Shown in pieces: positions 1 through 6,562 of a stretch of 46,892 nt of DNA. Source of the stretch: Nocardioides jensenii JCM 1364 = NBRC 14755. Lineage in GTDB: Bacteria > Actinomycetota > Actinomycetes > Propionibacteriales > Nocardioidaceae. The notes beneath the pieces are model-generated. The model ran no database searches. It saw nothing but the letters and a program-made list of their open reading frames with translations, and had not been told where the DNA came from. Both the position numbers and the translations under genes were made by a program. The stretch lies in contig NZ_BCRJ01000095.1 in NCBI RefSeq assembly GCF_001552535.1, positions 1-46,892 on the forward strand, given 5' to 3'. Numbering within the stretch: the first letter of the stretch is position 1; each line of letters starts with the position of its first letter.

Positions 1-1
1 T

Positions 2-625
2 GACTACGACAACGCCACCACCGACCCGAACGCGGCCGACACCGACGGCGACGGGCTCAAGGACGGCGCCGAGGCAACCCAGCGCACCAACCCGCATGAC
101 ACCGACACCGACAACGACCGACTCACCGACGGCCGCGAGGTCAACACCACGCGCACCAAGCCGCTGGTGCGCGACACCGACGGTGACACCCTGACCGACG
201 GCCAAGAGGTCCTGGGCATGAACATCACCCAGGTCGTGCGCCTCGGGCGCAACAAGGCCCGCCGCATCGGCGTGGTCAGGACCGACCCCCGTCGACGCGA
301 CACCGATGCCGACGGCATCCACGACGGGCTCGAGGTCCGTGGCTACACGATCAAGCAGAAGGTGATCGTGTCCAAGAAGGGCGCGATCAAGACCTACACG
401 ATCGGCAAGGTCCGCAGCGACCCGCGCAAGAAGGACACCGACGCTGACGGCGTACGGGACAACGACGAGCGCACCGGCGCCAGGAACAAGCGCTTCAAGA
501 AGGCGAAGTCCAGCCCGGTGAACTACGACACCGACCGCGGCGGCAACACCGACGGTCGCGAGATCAAGGCCCGCAGCAACCCGAGCAACGTGCGTTCCTC
601 GCCGGGTCGTCCGCTGGGCCGCTGA
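2..625 (+). CDS. Thrombospondin type-3 repeat protein, C-terminal part (5' end outside window)
   Basis: The reading frame is open from the window edge, so only the last 207 residues are visible. They hold about six acidic repeats of the form DxDxDGxxDGxE (for example DTDGDGLKDGAE, DTDGDTLTDGQEV, DTDADGIHDGLEV, DTDADGVRDNDE). This is the calcium-binding pattern of thrombospondin type-3 or EF-hand-like repeats. Basic linkers separate the repeats, and the tail is Arg/Ser/Pro rich with no membrane anchor. Proteins of this kind are normally secreted and fold on binding Ca2+. The upstream part, which would show a signal peptide and any catalytic domain, is missing, so the function is unknown. The last repeat (DTDRGGNTDGRE) has lost some ligand residues. 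A strong hairpin follows the stop codon. Confidence 0.8.
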   Translation, partial: DYDNATTDPNAADTDGDGLKDGAEATQRTNPHDTDTDNDRLTDGREVNTTRTKPLVRDTDGDTLTDGQEVLGMNITQVVRLGRNKARRIGVVRTDPRRRDTDADGIHDGLEVRGYTIKQKVIVSKKGAIKTYTIGKVRSDPRKKDTDADGVRDNDERTGARNKRFKKAKSSPVNYDTDRGGNTDGREIKARSNPSNVRSSPGRPLGR

Positions 626-642
626 TGTCCTGAGGTGAGGGT

Positions 643-677
643 CGAAGGGGCGCCGGGTGATTCCCGGCGCCCCTTCG
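643..677 (+). terminator. 15-bp perfect hairpin after the type-3 repeat gene
   Basis: Positions 643-657 pair perfectly with 663-677 around a 5-base loop (TGATT). It begins 18 bases after the stop at 625. There is no U-tract, which is common for actinobacterial terminators. It covers the two earliest in-frame GTG codons (635 and 677) of the next gene, which argues for a later start there. Confidence 0.75.
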
Positions 678-697
678 TGCGCGCCCTCAGGGTTCCG

Positions 698-1477
698 GTG
701 GGCGAGGACGACTCCCGCCGCGCCAATCGTCGCGACTGGGATCGGTACGCCGACGAGTACCAGGCCACGCACGGTTCCTTCCTGGGAGATGCCGGGTTCG
801 TGTGGGGGCCCGAGGGCCAGTCCGAGGCGGACCTGCAACTGCTCGGCGACGTCCATGACCGCGACGTCCTCGAGCTCGGATCGGGAGCCGGTCAGTGCTC
901 CCGATGGGTCAACGACCACGGCGGTCGCGCCATCGGGCTCGATCTGTCCATGCGTCAGCTCCAGCACGCCCGGCGCATCGACGCCGAGACCGGCATCGCC
1001 GTACCATCCGTGTGCGGCACCGCCACCCAGCTGCCGTTCGCGCCGGACTCCTTCGACATCGTCTTCTGCTCCTTCGGCGCCCTGCAGTTCGTCGCGGACG
1101 CCGCCGCAGCAGTCCGCGAGACCGCACGCGTGCTGCGGCCGGGCGGCCGGTTCGCGTTCTCGGTCACCCATCCCACCCGGTGGATGTTCCAGGACGATCC
1201 TGGCGAGGAGGGCCTGGTCGCCAACCAGTCCTACTGGGACCGCACACCGTACGTCGAGGTGGACGACGCGACCGGCATGGTCAACTACGTCGAGCACCAC
1301 CGCACCATTGGCGACTGGGTCTCGTTGCTGGCCGCGGAAGGCATGGCGCTGATCCGCTTCGAGGAACCGGAATGGCCCGCCGAGCATGACCGCACGTGGG
1401 GCGGGTGGTCACGCACACGCGGCCTGCTCACGCCCGGTACGGCGATCTTCGTGGCCGAGCTGTCGCGCCCTACTTGA
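698..1477 (+). CDS. Class I SAM-dependent methyltransferase
   Basis: This is a predicted 259-aa soluble methyltransferase. Motif I is visible as VLELGSGAGQCSRW, followed by the acidic residue of motif II (GLDLS) and the post-motif region LRPGGRFAFSVTHP. That is a complete Rossmann-like class I fold of the Methyltransf_11 type. The substrate cannot be told. The frame is open back to GTG 635, but that start and GTG 677 lie inside the terminator hairpin 643-677. GTG 698, just before GEDDSRRANRRDWDRYADEY, is therefore preferred; no clear ribosome binding site separates the options. The 3' end overlaps the convergent TetR gene by 8 bases. It appears to be a stand-alone gene. Confidence 0.8.
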   Translation: MGEDDSRRANRRDWDRYADEYQATHGSFLGDAGFVWGPEGQSEADLQLLGDVHDRDVLELGSGAGQCSRWVNDHGGRAIGLDLSMRQLQHARRIDAETGIAVPSVCGTATQLPFAPDSFDIVFCSFGALQFVADAAAAVRETARVLRPGGRFAFSVTHPTRWMFQDDPGEEGLVANQSYWDRTPYVEVDDATGMVNYVEHHRTIGDWVSLLAAEGMALIRFEEPEWPAEHDRTWGGWSRTRGLLTPGTAIFVAELSRPT

Positions 1478-2087
1478 GGTCGACGAGTCCGCCTTCGGTC
1501 GCGCCGAGGATGAGCACTCGGACACTGTGCGCGACAAAGCCGGCTCGTTGAGCCGCCGGCATCTTGAGCGCGGCGAGGAGCACTCCGTCCAGGGCGGCGA
1601 CGATCGTCTCGGCCAGGGAGTGTGCGTCCGACAGGCCCCGACGTGCGAGGACGGTGGCCGCCACGCCGATCAGATTCTCGTGGACCCCGGTGAGCTCGCC
1701 GGCAAGTTCGGCATCCCGGCTCGCCGCGACGCTCAGTTCCAGGTGCGCCACCTGGCGTGCGGGCTGGCTCAACCATCCCTGCAGCATCACGGTCACCGCC
1801 TCAGCCGCCTCAACGCCGTCCCACGAGTCGAGCATGGAGTCGGCCAGTTGCTCGACCTCTGCGGTCACCTGCGCCGCGACGTAGCGCACGAGTGCGGTCT
1901 GCAGTGCTGCTCGCGAGCGGTAGTAGGCCGAACAGCTGCCCTGGGGCAGCCCGGCCTCGCGGTCCACCGCTCGGTGCGTCAGACCGCGGAGTCCCTCTCG
2001 GGCGAGCACCGACGTCGCGGCATCCAGGATCTCTGTCCGCCTCGGGCTCAGTTCTGTCAAAGGAGCCTCCTGGCACATCCGACTCAT
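1470..2087 (-). CDS. TetR family transcriptional regulator
   Basis: This 205-aa protein has an N-terminal TetR DNA-binding domain: RRTEILDAATSVLAREG, then the HTH GLTHRAVDREAGLPQGSCSAYY at about residues 35-58. An all-helical ligand-binding domain follows. It is divergent from a small membrane-protein gene, with a 115-bp intergenic region that contains a good sigma-70 promoter and an array of inverted TGTAGAA half-sites. By the usual TetR logic it represses that neighbour and perhaps itself. The ligand is unknown. Start ATG 2087 has no clear ribosome binding site, and ATG 2078 is an alternative. Confidence 0.88.
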   Translation of the reverse strand: MSRMCQEAPLTELSPRRTEILDAATSVLAREGLRGLTHRAVDREAGLPQGSCSAYYRSRAALQTALVRYVAAQVTAEVEQLADSMLDSWDGVEAAEAVTVMLQGWLSQPARQVAHLELSVAASRDAELAGELTGVHENLIGVAATVLARRGLSDAHSLAETIVAALDGVLLAALKMPAAQRAGFVAHSVRVLILGATEGGLVDLK

Positions 2088-2133
2088 TCAGGGATCAGTT
2101 GCGTGGGTATGAGCGAGGACACTACCGCGCGAC

Positions 2134-2161
2134 TTGACTCATGCCTCACAGCGCGTAATCT
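2134..2161 (+). promoter_or_regulatory. Sigma-70 type promoter of the 60-aa membrane protein
   Basis: A -35 box TTGACT (2134-2139) and a -10 box TAATCT (2156-2161) are separated by 16 bp. This is one of the best matches to the housekeeping consensus in the window. Transcription should start at about 2167-2169, inside the operator array. Confidence 0.7.
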
Positions 2162-2192
2162 ACAGGTGTAGAAGATTTCTACATTCGTAGAA
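2160..2192. promoter_or_regulatory. Probable TetR operator array
   Basis: Four half-sites alternate in orientation about every 8-10 bp: CTACA (2160-2164), TGTAGAA (2167-2173), TTCTACA (2177-2183) and GTAGAA (2187-2192). The central pair forms a perfect 7+3+7 palindrome, the size usual for TetR proteins. The array covers the -10 edge, the transcription start and the region up to the ribosome binding site, so binding would block transcription. Assignment to the adjacent TetR regulator is inference from position. Confidence 0.65.
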
Positions 2193-2202
2193 GGGATTGA
2201 TC

Positions 2203-2385
2203 ATGACTTTCGAACTCCTCCCCAACCTCACCGCCCTGATCGCCGTCTACGCCGTCGTCCTGACTGCCGCTGCGATCGGCCTCGTCACTGTTGTCACGTC
2301 CTTCGTCGTCGCCAACCGCAGCGAGCGTCTGGCCCGTGGCGAGTCCATGAAGAGCTACTACGGCGGGCTTCACTTCGCTCACTGA
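2203..2385 (+). CDS. Small membrane protein, 60 aa, TetR-controlled
   Basis: This is an unrecognised 60-aa protein. A hydrophobic segment at about residues 8-37 (ALIAVYAVVLTAAAIGLVTV and onward) is long enough for one membrane helix. A short charged tail (NRSERLARGESMKSYYGGLHFAH) follows, probably cytoplasmic. Start ATG 2203 is supported by AAGGGA at 2191-2196; TTG 2197 is in frame but lies against that site. Its own strong promoter and operator suggest an inducible protein, perhaps involved in membrane stress or drug response, but nothing in the sequence gives a biochemical role. No transporter gene is nearby, which is unusual for a TetR target. Confidence 0.65.
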   Translation: MTFELLPNLTALIAVYAVVLTAAAIGLVTVVTSFVVANRSERLARGESMKSYYGGLHFAH

Positions 2386-2448
2386 GCCAAGACCGGGACG
2401 AGTGAAGCTCCATCCGCCTCGCTCATTCCTCCCCCAAGCGCGTCAACG

Positions 2449-2491
2449 CCGAACGGCGGACACCCACCGCAGGTGGACGACCGCCGTTCGG
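2449..2491. terminator. Bidirectional terminator hairpin
   Basis: An 11-bp perfect stem (2449-2459 with 2481-2491) encloses a second small stem, CCACC/GGTGG. It lies between the convergent small membrane protein and the DUF3068 gene and could end both transcripts. Confidence 0.6.
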
Positions 2492-2503
2492 GTTCTGTGA
2501 GCA

Positions 2504-3415
2504 TCAGCCCTTGCGCGTGCCGACCCCTCGCCGGGACAGAATGAGGAGGGCAGCGCCGATGAGCATCAGCAGTGGCCCAAGGATGTAGCCGATCAAAGGC
2601 ACCGTCTTGGTCAGCAAGTTGAGGCTGCTGATGTTGTCATCTGCGTCGGAGGCATTGGACTTCACCTGGTCGTCAGTGAACGCGACCTCGAGGTCCAGCA
2701 GGACGTCACCGTTCTCCAGCGTACGAACCTCGTGCTGCTCCTGCTTGATGATGGCCCCGGTGCGCGGCTCGATCCACATGGACTTGTCCATGCTGTAGAT
2801 GCCCTCGACATCGGTGACCACCTCTGCCGGCTCGTCCACGATGTCGACGTCGAACTTGTAGGTCTCGACACCGTCGACCTTCTCGGAGCCGCTGTACTTC
2901 GCCTCGACGGCTCTTCCGAGCATGCCGTCCCAGTACTGGTAGCTCTTCTTCTCGGTGTCGAACGGGAACTTGTTGACGACACCGTCGTGTTTCTCCGCGT
3001 CGTCGGGCAGGTACTTGGAGTCGTTGACCGCTTCGCCGGTCTTGCGATCCGTCGCAAAGACGTCCGTGGAGATGTTGACGACGTTGGGGTCGGCGTCCTC
3101 GCCAGTTCCCTCGACACCACAGTCGGGGGTGTCGGGCTTGTCGAGCACGAGGCAGGTCGTGCTGACGAAGACGATGACGTCGTCATCGGACTTCTTGGAG
3201 TCCGCCTTGGTGTAGCTGGTCGCCCGCACCTGGATCGGCTCGACGTTTCCCGTCGCCGGATTCAGCTTCTCTCCCTGACCGGCGAGGTGCGTCGTGCTGT
3301 CCGTGTCCAGCGGGGTCCTCTTCACCTGCCCGGGCGCCCAGATTGTGGCGACAATGGCCGCCACCAACAGAAATGCACCCAAGCCCAACAAAACCAAGTG
3401 GATGGTTTTTCGCAC
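2504..3415 (-). CDS. DUF3068 (PorA-family) membrane-anchored protein
   Basis: This 303-aa protein has an N-terminal membrane segment (about residues 7-27, LVLLGLGAFLLVAAIVATIW), a large extracytoplasmic domain rich in Asp/Thr/Lys, and a C-terminal membrane helix (about 275-296) followed by a basic tail. This two-anchor layout and motifs such as YQYWDGMLGRAVEAKYSG and SMWIEPRTGAIIKQEQ fit DUF3068. I recall a family member, Rv0227c, beside an acyltransferase and envelope glycosyltransferases in mycobacteria, matching the neighbours here. The biochemical role is unknown; involvement in envelope glycan assembly is inferred from context. GTG 3415 is preceded by GGGAGGG. Confidence 0.8.
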   Translation of the reverse strand: MRKTIHLVLLGLGAFLLVAAIVATIWAPGQVKRTPLDTDSTTHLAGQGEKLNPATGNVEPIQVRATSYTKADSKKSDDDVIVFVSTTCLVLDKPDTPDCGVEGTGEDADPNVVNISTDVFATDRKTGEAVNDSKYLPDDAEKHDGVVNKFPFDTEKKSYQYWDGMLGRAVEAKYSGSEKVDGVETYKFDVDIVDEPAEVVTDVEGIYSMDKSMWIEPRTGAIIKQEQHEVRTLENGDVLLDLEVAFTDDQVKSNASDADDNISSLNLLTKTVPLIGYILGPLLMLIGAALLILSRRGVGTRKG

Positions 3416-3554
3416 CGTTTTTCCCTCCCCAGGATCACAACAGTCGCCGAACAGTATCAGGTGTGACTCGCCAGTAGCGTTCTTTCGATCACGTCATGCA
3501 GGGGGGCGCTCAGGTGCCCGAATTCTCGGCGTCCTGCCCGGGTGATCCGTGTGA

Positions 3555-3560
3555 CATAGT
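3555..3560 (+). promoter_or_regulatory. -10 box of a leaderless gene
   Basis: CATAGT lies exactly 6 bases before GTG 3567, with no ribosome binding site between. Transcription is expected to start at or next to the start codon. Confidence 0.45.
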
Positions 3561-3566
3561 GCGCGG

Positions 3567-5375
3567 GTGCGAAGCAGATTTCCTGATCGAGTCGTCATGG
3601 TCGGGCTGGCGTTGATCGGCCTCCAGCTGCTCTTCCGGGGGTGGTTCGCATTCAACAACTGGTTCCAGTTCGACGACCTGGTCTTCCTGACCCGCGTCAA
3701 CGACGCCCCTCTCACCACGAACCTGTTGCTCGAGGGGTACGGCGGACACTTCATGCCGGCAGGTTTCCTGCTCACCTGGGTGTTCGGCCACGACGGATCC
3801 CTCGACTACACGCCGTACGCCGTGACGCTGGTCGCCATGCAGGCACTCGCGAGTGTGGGCTTCCTGGTTCTGCTGCGCTCGCTTTTCGGCTCCCGGTGGG
3901 CCGTGCTGGTTCCGCTCACGCTCTACCTGTTCCTCGGCCTGTCGTTCCCGGCGTACATCTGGTGGGCGGCGGGAGTGAACCAGATCGCCCTGCAGATCGC
4001 CCTCGGCTGGGGACTGTGGGCACACCTCAACTACCTGAGGACCCGCAGACTGCGGTGGGCAATCGCCACCGCGCTGATGCTGATCGCGTGCCTCGCCTTC
4101 TACGAGAAGGTGCTGCTGGTCTACGGCGCGATCGCGATCATCACCCTTGCCTACTTTGCGACCGGCTCTTCGGTGCAACGCGTCGTGCACGTCTGGCGCA
4201 CCTATCGCAGCGCCACCGTGATCCACGTCCTCAGTGGCGTCGTCTATCTGGCCGCCTACGTCCACTTCGCCTACAACTTCGGTGGCTCGGACTCCAAGCT
4301 CCCCCACCTCGAACTGGTGTGGAACCTCCTCGGCAAGGCGCTCCTACCCGGCGTGATCGGCGGCCCGGTGGACTGGAGGGTGCTGACCGGCGCATTCCAG
4401 CTGGCCGATCCTCCGGGTCTCTTCGTGGTCGCCGGCTGGTGTGCGGTCATCGCCCTCGTCCTGCACGTCTCCACCGTCACCGACAGGTCCCTCCGGGCCT
4501 GGCTGCTGGTGGCCTGGTTCCTGGTCTGTGGTGTCGTGCTACTCGGATCGGCCCGGGCATCCGTCGTCGGGCCGACGGCCGGCCTTGAGTTCCGCTACCT
4601 CACCGAGTTCGCCATGGTCGTGCCTCTGGCCCTGGCTCTGGCCCTGCTCCCTGTAGTCGGGGCGGCTGAGTCGGCCGAGCCCCGTCACGCAACCACGAGC
4701 CCGTTCCTCTCCCGGGCGCCGGCCGTGGTCGGTGCCGTTGTCGTGGTCAGCACGCTCGGGCTGGTCTCGAGCTGGCAGTACGGGTCGCACTGGGTCGAGG
4801 CCGACGCGCCACGGGACTACTTCACCAACGCGGAGAAGACGCTGGGCACGGTTGAGGAGCCCACTCCTCTGGTCAATGTCTCGGTGCCCGACTACATCAT
4901 GTGGGGCTACGAGTATCCCCTGAACACCACCAAGTACGTGCTCCACAGCTATCGCCAGCGCATGTCGTTCCCGCTTGCCACCCAAGACCAGCTCTTCGTG
5001 CTCAACGACAGGGGCACGGTCCGTCCGGTTGCCATCAGCCCGATGCACATGTCCGAGCCGTCGCCCACGAAGTGCGGCTTCGTCGGGGTGCCCGGGCGGA
5101 GTGCCCAGATCCAACTGAGCTCGATGGTGGACACCAAGGACCTCTGGACCCGGATGTCCTACTCGGCCGAGGAAGCCACCCCCGTGACCGTGACCGCGGG
5201 TGACTCGTCGTACGACGTCAATCTCGAGCAGGGTCTTCACAACATGTACTTCCACGTGCAGGGCGCGTTCTCCTCGATCACCGTCGACGTACCGGCCACC
5301 GCCCGATCGCGGGTGTGCCTGTATGACGCCGAGGTCGGTCTGCCAGTCGCCACCGAACCGACGGGCGAGCAATGA
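3567..5375 (+). CDS. GT-C-like polytopic membrane protein, putative glycosyltransferase
   Basis: This 602-aa protein has about ten membrane helices in its first ~405 residues and a C-terminal extracytoplasmic domain of about 195 residues. The first loop carries NNWFQFDDLVF, with the paired acids D36/D37. Such an acidic pair in loop 1 is typical of GT-C enzymes that use polyprenyl-phosphate sugars. The arabinosyltransferase and decaprenyl-phosphoryl-arabinose genes nearby fit that role, but donor, acceptor and even catalysis are inference. The stop overlaps the start of the acyltransferase gene by 4 bases (ATGA), so the two are translationally coupled. A -10 box sits 6 bases before GTG 3567. 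Confidence 0.65.
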   Translation: MRSRFPDRVVMVGLALIGLQLLFRGWFAFNNWFQFDDLVFLTRVNDAPLTTNLLLEGYGGHFMPAGFLLTWVFGHDGSLDYTPYAVTLVAMQALASVGFLVLLRSLFGSRWAVLVPLTLYLFLGLSFPAYIWWAAGVNQIALQIALGWGLWAHLNYLRTRRLRWAIATALMLIACLAFYEKVLLVYGAIAIITLAYFATGSSVQRVVHVWRTYRSATVIHVLSGVVYLAAYVHFAYNFGGSDSKLPHLELVWNLLGKALLPGVIGGPVDWRVLTGAFQLADPPGLFVVAGWCAVIALVLHVSTVTDRSLRAWLLVAWFLVCGVVLLGSARASVVGPTAGLEFRYLTEFAMVVPLALALALLPVVGAAESAEPRHATTSPFLSRAPAVVGAVVVVSTLGLVSSWQYGSHWVEADAPRDYFTNAEKTLGTVEEPTPLVNVSVPDYIMWGYEYPLNTTKYVLHSYRQRMSFPLATQDQLFVLNDRGTVRPVAISPMHMSEPSPTKCGFVGVPGRSAQIQLSSMVDTKDLWTRMSYSAEEATPVTVTAGDSSYDVNLEQGLHNMYFHVQGAFSSITVDVPATARSRVCLYDAEVGLPVATEPTGEQ

Positions 5376-6562
5376 ACGCCCCGAGCCAGCCCTCCGCCAG
5401 GCACTACTACCCCGGACTCAACGCGCTGCGGGGTGTCGGAGCGCTCATGGTGCTGAGCACCCACTCCGCCTTCAACACCGGCCGGATCATCGACGGCTGG
5501 ACCGGTGCGATGCTGGCCCGCTTCGATTTCGGTGTGGCCATCTTCTTCGTGCTCTCGGGCTTTCTCCTGGGCCGTCCGTTTCTCATGAGAGCGGCCTCCG
5601 GTCGGGTCGCCCCCTCCACCGGCCACTACCTGTGGAAGCGCGCCCTGCGCATTCTTCCCCTCTACTGGTTCACCGTTCTCGTCGTGGCGACGTCCGAGCC
5701 ACTCAACGAAGGCCTCTTCTCGACCAGTGACTGGCTGCGCAACATCACACTCACCCAGCTCTACCGGCCCGGGCTGCTCCCGTTCGGACTCACCCAGATG
5801 TGGAGCCTCGTCACCGAAGTCGCCTTCTACCTCGTGCTTCCGCTGCTCTGCTGGCTGCTGCTGTGGCGGCGCTCGTTCTCCGAGACCCGCATCCTGCTGA
5901 CCTTGGGAGTTCTCTCTGTCGCCGGACTCGTCTGGATGGCCTGGGCTGCGACCGTCCCGGGGGCCGAGGGTCACTTCGCCCAGTGGCTGCCCGGCTACTT
6001 CGGCTGGTTCGCTGTCGGCATGGGGCTGGCCACGGTCAGCGTCGCCGACTCGATGAAGGCGCGCAGCCACATCCTTCACCGTCTGGCCGAGGACCCCGGT
6101 GGCTGCTGGGTCGCCGCGGTGCTGGTCTTCGCCGTCGCCTGCACCCCGATCGCTGGTCCACGAACCCTCGACACGTCAGACCCGTGGGAAGCGGTCATCA
6201 AGAGCACGCTGTATGCGGTGGCCGCCGGGCTTCTCGTCCTGCCCCTGGTGTTCGGGGACGAGCACAAGGGCTGGGTACGCCGGGTGTGCAACCACCGCAT
6301 TCCCTACTTCCTGGGCGAGATCTCCTTCGGCGTCTTCTGCCTGCACATGGTGATCCTGAACGCCGTGTTCCGCGGCCTCGATCTCGACCCGTTCGAGGGC
6401 CGCTTCACCGACGTCTTCATGCTCACTCTGCTGCTCACCCTGGTCGCCGCCACAGCGGCCTACTATCTGGTCGAACGACCGATGCTGCGTTTCAAGGACT
6501 CTGGTCCGTTCGCAAAGGCACCGAAGACCGCCACCACGAAGGCGCCCAACACCAGCAGCTGA
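5372..6562 (+). CDS. Acyltransferase family 3 (OafA/YrhL-like) membrane protein
   Basis: This 396-aa integral membrane protein shows the family hallmarks. The N-terminal YYPGLNALRGVGALMVLSTHSAF holds the catalytic-type His, and FDFGVAIFFVLSGFLLGRPF and LWKRALRILPLYWF follow. It has about ten membrane helices and ends in VERPMLRF. Such enzymes O-acylate exported polysaccharides or lipids across the membrane. The gene is translationally coupled to the preceding GT-C-like gene, suggesting a shared glycan substrate. It resembles the acyltransferase position of Rv0228 near the mycobacterial aftD region. Its last 100 bases overlap, antisense, the 3' end of the aftD-like gene. The last ~20 residues are hydrophilic, so the overlap spares the membrane core. 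Confidence 0.88.
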   Translation: MNAPSQPSARHYYPGLNALRGVGALMVLSTHSAFNTGRIIDGWTGAMLARFDFGVAIFFVLSGFLLGRPFLMRAASGRVAPSTGHYLWKRALRILPLYWFTVLVVATSEPLNEGLFSTSDWLRNITLTQLYRPGLLPFGLTQMWSLVTEVAFYLVLPLLCWLLLWRRSFSETRILLTLGVLSVAGLVWMAWAATVPGAEGHFAQWLPGYFGWFAVGMGLATVSVADSMKARSHILHRLAEDPGGCWVAAVLVFAVACTPIAGPRTLDTSDPWEAVIKSTLYAVAAGLLVLPLVFGDEHKGWVRRVCNHRIPYFLGEISFGVFCLHMVILNAVFRGLDLDPFEGRFTDVFMLTLLLTLVAATAAYYLVERPMLRFKDSGPFAKAPKTATTKAPNTSS

